From: PALSA-1006 sp036171275
GTDB lineage: Bacteria > Pseudomonadota > Gammaproteobacteria > Burkholderiales > Gallionellaceae
Length of the DNA: 64,000 bases
Reading direction: 5' to 3'
Assembly: GCA_036171275.1 (NCBI GenBank)
Contig: JAVHQT010000093.1
Coordinates: 5,862-69,861 of the forward strand
Every line of letters begins with the position of its first letter. Position 1 is the stretch's first letter. The notes beneath the pieces were generated by a model. It had not been told where the DNA came from. It did no database searches and saw nothing but the letters and a program-made list of their open reading frames with translations. Made by a program: the position numbers and the translations under genes. Positions 61,208 through 64,000 of this stretch are shown piece after piece.

Positions 61208-62827
61208 ATGTTAAATTTTAGAATCAGTACGCGATTAGAAATGCTGTTGGCGATTTTACTCACCGCGCTTCTGTTGAATAGTTTGATGGGACTGTATGCG
61301 TCTAGTCATTCCAATTTTGAACTGAAGTCGTTGTATGAGGATCGGATGTTACCGATTGCGCAACTGAATGAGATTGCCCGTAACAATTTGCGTAATCGGA
61401 TTGCGATTACCAACACCCTGATTGCGCCGGAAGAAGCGACCAAGAATCTAGCTGAAATTGTGCAAAATCGAGCTGACATTGCCAAGCAATGGGATGCGTA
61501 TATGGCCACTTATTTGACCGATGAAGAAAAAATACTGGCAACAAAGTTTGACGAATCGCGCCACCGCTTTATCGAGGAAGGGCTTAAACGCGCTGTCGTT
61601 GCAATAGAATCGAATGACATGATGACATTGCGAAAAGTTATTCTTGAAGACATTCGTCCTTTGTATGAGCCGATGAAAACGGCGCTGGAGGAATTGATCA
61701 CTTTGCAAGAGCGTGAAGGCTTGCGGTTGTATGAAGACGCCAATACGACCTACCGCAAGATGCGTCTAATTTCGATTGCATTGATCGTTGTGGGGTTTGC
61801 CTTCGGCGGGATACTGGGTTATTCGATTATTGCAGGGGTGGCGCGTTCTACCCACGAAATCCGTGATGCAATGATGCGCACGGGGGAAGATGGCGATTTA
61901 TCGCGTCGTGCGCTGGTGCGTGGTCAAGACGAAATTGCTGAGGCAGCCGTTGCTTATAATGGATTGTTAGATCGATTCCGCGAAGTCATTAAGCAGGTTG
62001 AGAGCAGCGCGGCAAGCGTGATTCAAAGCTCGACGCAACTTTCCATTACTTCAATACAGATCAAGCAAGCCTCGCAAGTACAAAGCGAAGCGGCGTCTAC
62101 TACTGCATCGGCTGTGGAGGAGTTGACGGTGAGTATTACTTCGGTATCTGAAAATACGAATCAGGTTCGCCGCTTGTCTGAGCAAAGTTTAGATAAAACG
62201 CGGCTAGGAAATCGCAGCACGACTGACATGATTGAAGAAGTGTCGCAGGTCGAAACGACGGTCAACCAAATTGCCAATTCTGTGAATGAGTTTATTACCA
62301 GTGCCCGAACTATCGCCAGCATGACGCAACAGGTAAAAGACATCGCTGATCAAACTAACTTACTGGCGTTGAATGCGGCAATTGAAGCAGCGCGGGCCGG
62401 TGAACAAGGACGTGGCTTTGCCGTGGTGGCGGACGAGGTACGCAAATTGGCGGAAAAATCGGCGCAAGCGGCGGGTGAAATTGATCAGATTACACACTTG
62501 TTGGAACAGCAAACGAGTTCGGTAGAAAAGTCAGTGCAGGATGGTCTAAAAACCTTACATTCCACTCAAAACCACGTGGACGAGGTGTCCACTATCCTGG
62601 CTGAAGCCGGTCAAGCGGTTGAGCATTCAAGTGAGGGAGTGAATGACATTGCATCATCCGTTTCTGAACAAAGCTTAGCGAGCAACGAGATTGCTCGCAA
62701 CGTAGAAAATATGGCTCAGATGGCTGAAGAAAATTACGCTGCCATTGCTCAGTCACTGCAAAACATCGAACAGCTGGCAAATTTAGCTCGTAATCTACAA
62801 AGTGCGGTGAGTCAATTTAAGGTGTAA
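61208..62827 (+). CDS. Methyl-accepting chemotaxis protein with four-helix-bundle sensor
   Basis: The 539-aa receptor has membrane helices near 8-28 and 186-208. The all-helical periplasmic domain (ELKSLYEDRMLPIAQLNEI, NRADIAKQWDAYMATYLTDEE) is of the 4HB/Tar type, then come HAMP and a complete signalling hairpin (IADQTNLLALNAAIEAARAG). It has no heme motif. ATG 61208 is preceded by purine-rich GGAAGGGG and GGGAAG; a TTG three codons upstream is possible. It ends QFKV. Confidence 0.88.
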   Translation: MLNFRISTRLEMLLAILLTALLLNSLMGLYASSHSNFELKSLYEDRMLPIAQLNEIARNNLRNRIAITNTLIAPEEATKNLAEIVQNRADIAKQWDAYMATYLTDEEKILATKFDESRHRFIEEGLKRAVVAIESNDMMTLRKVILEDIRPLYEPMKTALEELITLQEREGLRLYEDANTTYRKMRLISIALIVVGFAFGGILGYSIIAGVARSTHEIRDAMMRTGEDGDLSRRALVRGQDEIAEAAVAYNGLLDRFREVIKQVESSAASVIQSSTQLSITSIQIKQASQVQSEAASTTASAVEELTVSITSVSENTNQVRRLSEQSLDKTRLGNRSTTDMIEEVSQVETTVNQIANSVNEFITSARTIASMTQQVKDIADQTNLLALNAAIEAARAGEQGRGFAVVADEVRKLAEKSAQAAGEIDQITHLLEQQTSSVEKSVQDGLKTLHSTQNHVDEVSTILAEAGQAVEHSSEGVNDIASSVSEQSLASNEIARNVENMAQMAEENYAAIAQSLQNIEQLANLARNLQSAVSQFKV

Positions 62828-63052
62828 TGGGCTGACAGAGCGAATGAGGTTGGTTTCACGGTTTTAATCTTTTTGCGTTTGAAGTTGAGGCATCGCTGAG
62901 CAAACGAACGCAATAAGTGACGCGGTTGGAAATTGCTGACTGGTTGTGTTTAGCGCGGTTGCATGACGGCGGGAAACGATTTTTGTGGGTCGGAATTGAC
63001 GCGTTTAGTTAAGATTTTATTATTTTTTAATGGAATAGCTAGGAGAATCAAC

Positions 63053-64000
63053 ATGTTAAGTAACTTTACGATTAGGGCGCGATTAATACTGTTGATTGCC
63101 GTGGTGATGATGATTGGCTTATTTGTCGTGGTGTCTGCTTACATGGGATTTTCTGATTTGCAGAATGCGACCGAAGATATTGCCGATAGGCGCATTCATC
63201 AAATTCGCGCGATGAATCGGCTGATGTATGTGATGGCGGATAATCGAGCCCATGTTTTACGGGCGATTCAGCACGATCCGAGTAACGCGGTTTCGCAATT
63301 GCATGATCATCCGGTCAGCTTGCATTTGGATGCAATTTTGGCAAACAAGGCAAAAATTGACGCGTATTTTGATGAATTAACCCAAACCACGCACACAGAA
63401 GAAGGCAAAAAATTGTTACAAGACTTGCTAAAAGCGAGAACGGATTACATCAAATTGGGACTATTGCCCTGTGTGGAAGCGCTTAAAAACGGCAATTATC
63501 CCGAAGCAGAAAAGCTGGCGATCAAACATTTGAATCCCCTGTTAGAAATTGCGATTGAGCGAGCCCACGCCGCTGCCGAGCGTGTAGATCACAAATCGAA
63601 ACAAGCTTATTTAGAAGCGATGTCAGATGCAAAACGAGCTGAAATAATCTTGGTCTTAGGCATGGCGTTCGCCTGTTTGGTGGGCGGGATCATGGGTTAT
63701 TCCATTATTTCAGGTGTGTCGCGTTCCACTGGGGATATGCGTGATGCAATGGGGTTGACCGGGCGAGATGGCGATTTACAACGAACCGTGCCGGTGTACG
63801 GCAGCGACGAAGTGGCGCAGGCGGCACGCTCATATAACGCGTTATTGGCGAGCTTTCGCGAGGTGATTGAGCAAGTAAATTGTAGCGCCACCAGTGTGAT
63901 TAACACCGCGATGCAGCTTTCAACCGTGTCATCTCAAATTACGCACGGCTCGCAAGCACAAAGCGAAGCCGCTTCATCGACGGCGGCAGCGGTTGAAGAA
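63053..64000 (+). CDS. Methyl-accepting chemotaxis protein, partial at the window edge
   Basis: The first 316 codons of a receptor are present; the frame is open to the window end. AGGAGAATCAAC precedes the ATG. The N-terminal helix (about 10-30) and a Tar-type helical sensor (IADRRIHQIRAMNRLMYVMADNR) are followed by a second helix (about 202-224). HAMP and the start of the signalling domain (SQAQSEAASSTAAAVEE) complete the visible part. The juxtamembrane stretch GGIMGYSIISGVSRST closely matches the preceding gene, pointing to tandem duplication. Confidence 0.85.
   Translation, partial: MLSNFTIRARLILLIAVVMMIGLFVVVSAYMGFSDLQNATEDIADRRIHQIRAMNRLMYVMADNRAHVLRAIQHDPSNAVSQLHDHPVSLHLDAILANKAKIDAYFDELTQTTHTEEGKKLLQDLLKARTDYIKLGLLPCVEALKNGNYPEAEKLAIKHLNPLLEIAIERAHAAAERVDHKSKQAYLEAMSDAKRAEIILVLGMAFACLVGGIMGYSIISGVSRSTGDMRDAMGLTGRDGDLQRTVPVYGSDEVAQAARSYNALLASFREVIEQVNCSATSVINTAMQLSTVSSQITHGSQAQSEAASSTAAAVEE

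Overview
The window looks like chromosome from a free-living, motile, respiring Gram-negative bacterium, most likely a betaproteobacterium with moderate GC content. The reasons are a 14-gene nuo operon with separate nuoC and nuoD, a complete System I cytochrome c maturation operon, an ileS-lspA-ispH block, ypjD divergent from ffh, and a CobD/CbiB-like membrane protein. The class assignment is inference from gene content and protein style; no rRNA or tRNA gene was seen.

Layout. Positions 1-4.7 kb hold housekeeping genes: tadA, an L,D-transpeptidase, acpS-pdxJ, an HI0933-type flavoprotein and a CbiB-like membrane protein. Positions 4.7-5.5 kb are a decayed-looking patch with two overlapping tiny minus-strand ORFs and a start-less plus-strand remnant. 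Positions 5.5-15.9 kb form a signalling island: a FIST sensor protein, a 1112-aa hybrid histidine kinase, an HD-GYP response regulator, and a di-heme cytochrome c peroxidase overlapping a second hybrid kinase with a DAHL-like N-terminus. Positions 16.2-23.1 kb are ccmABCDEFGHI and 23.4-37.8 kb are nuoA-N, closed by a clear intrinsic terminator. Positions 37.9-44.0 kb carry a Nudix hydrolase, an ammonium transporter, dapE, prmB, a DUF1289 protein, uppP and trpD. Positions 44.5-48.8 kb carry ffh, ypjD, and a two-gene minus-strand unit: hypB plus a protein that is only the C-terminal Kae1-like domain of HypF. Positions 49.2-54.6 kb are ileS-lspA-ispH-thiO. Positions 55.3-64.0 kb are motAB and four chemoreceptor genes, the last cut by the window edge.

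How the parts fit. The ccm operon supplies heme attachment for c-type cytochromes. In this window that covers the cytochrome c peroxidase and two chemoreceptors whose periplasmic domains carry a CXXCH motif. Heme and redox sensing is therefore a theme linking respiration (nuo), the signalling island and motility. The HD-GYP regulator would lower c-di-GMP and so favour swimming.

The most notable non-gene signals are as follows. A palindromic repeat is inserted in frame inside ileS and adds about 41 residues; related repeat copies lie in several intergenic gaps. Ten intergenic sites match the IHF consensus exactly. A 41-bp dyad lies upstream of nuoA. The nuoN terminator sits only about 10 nt before the start codon of the next gene.
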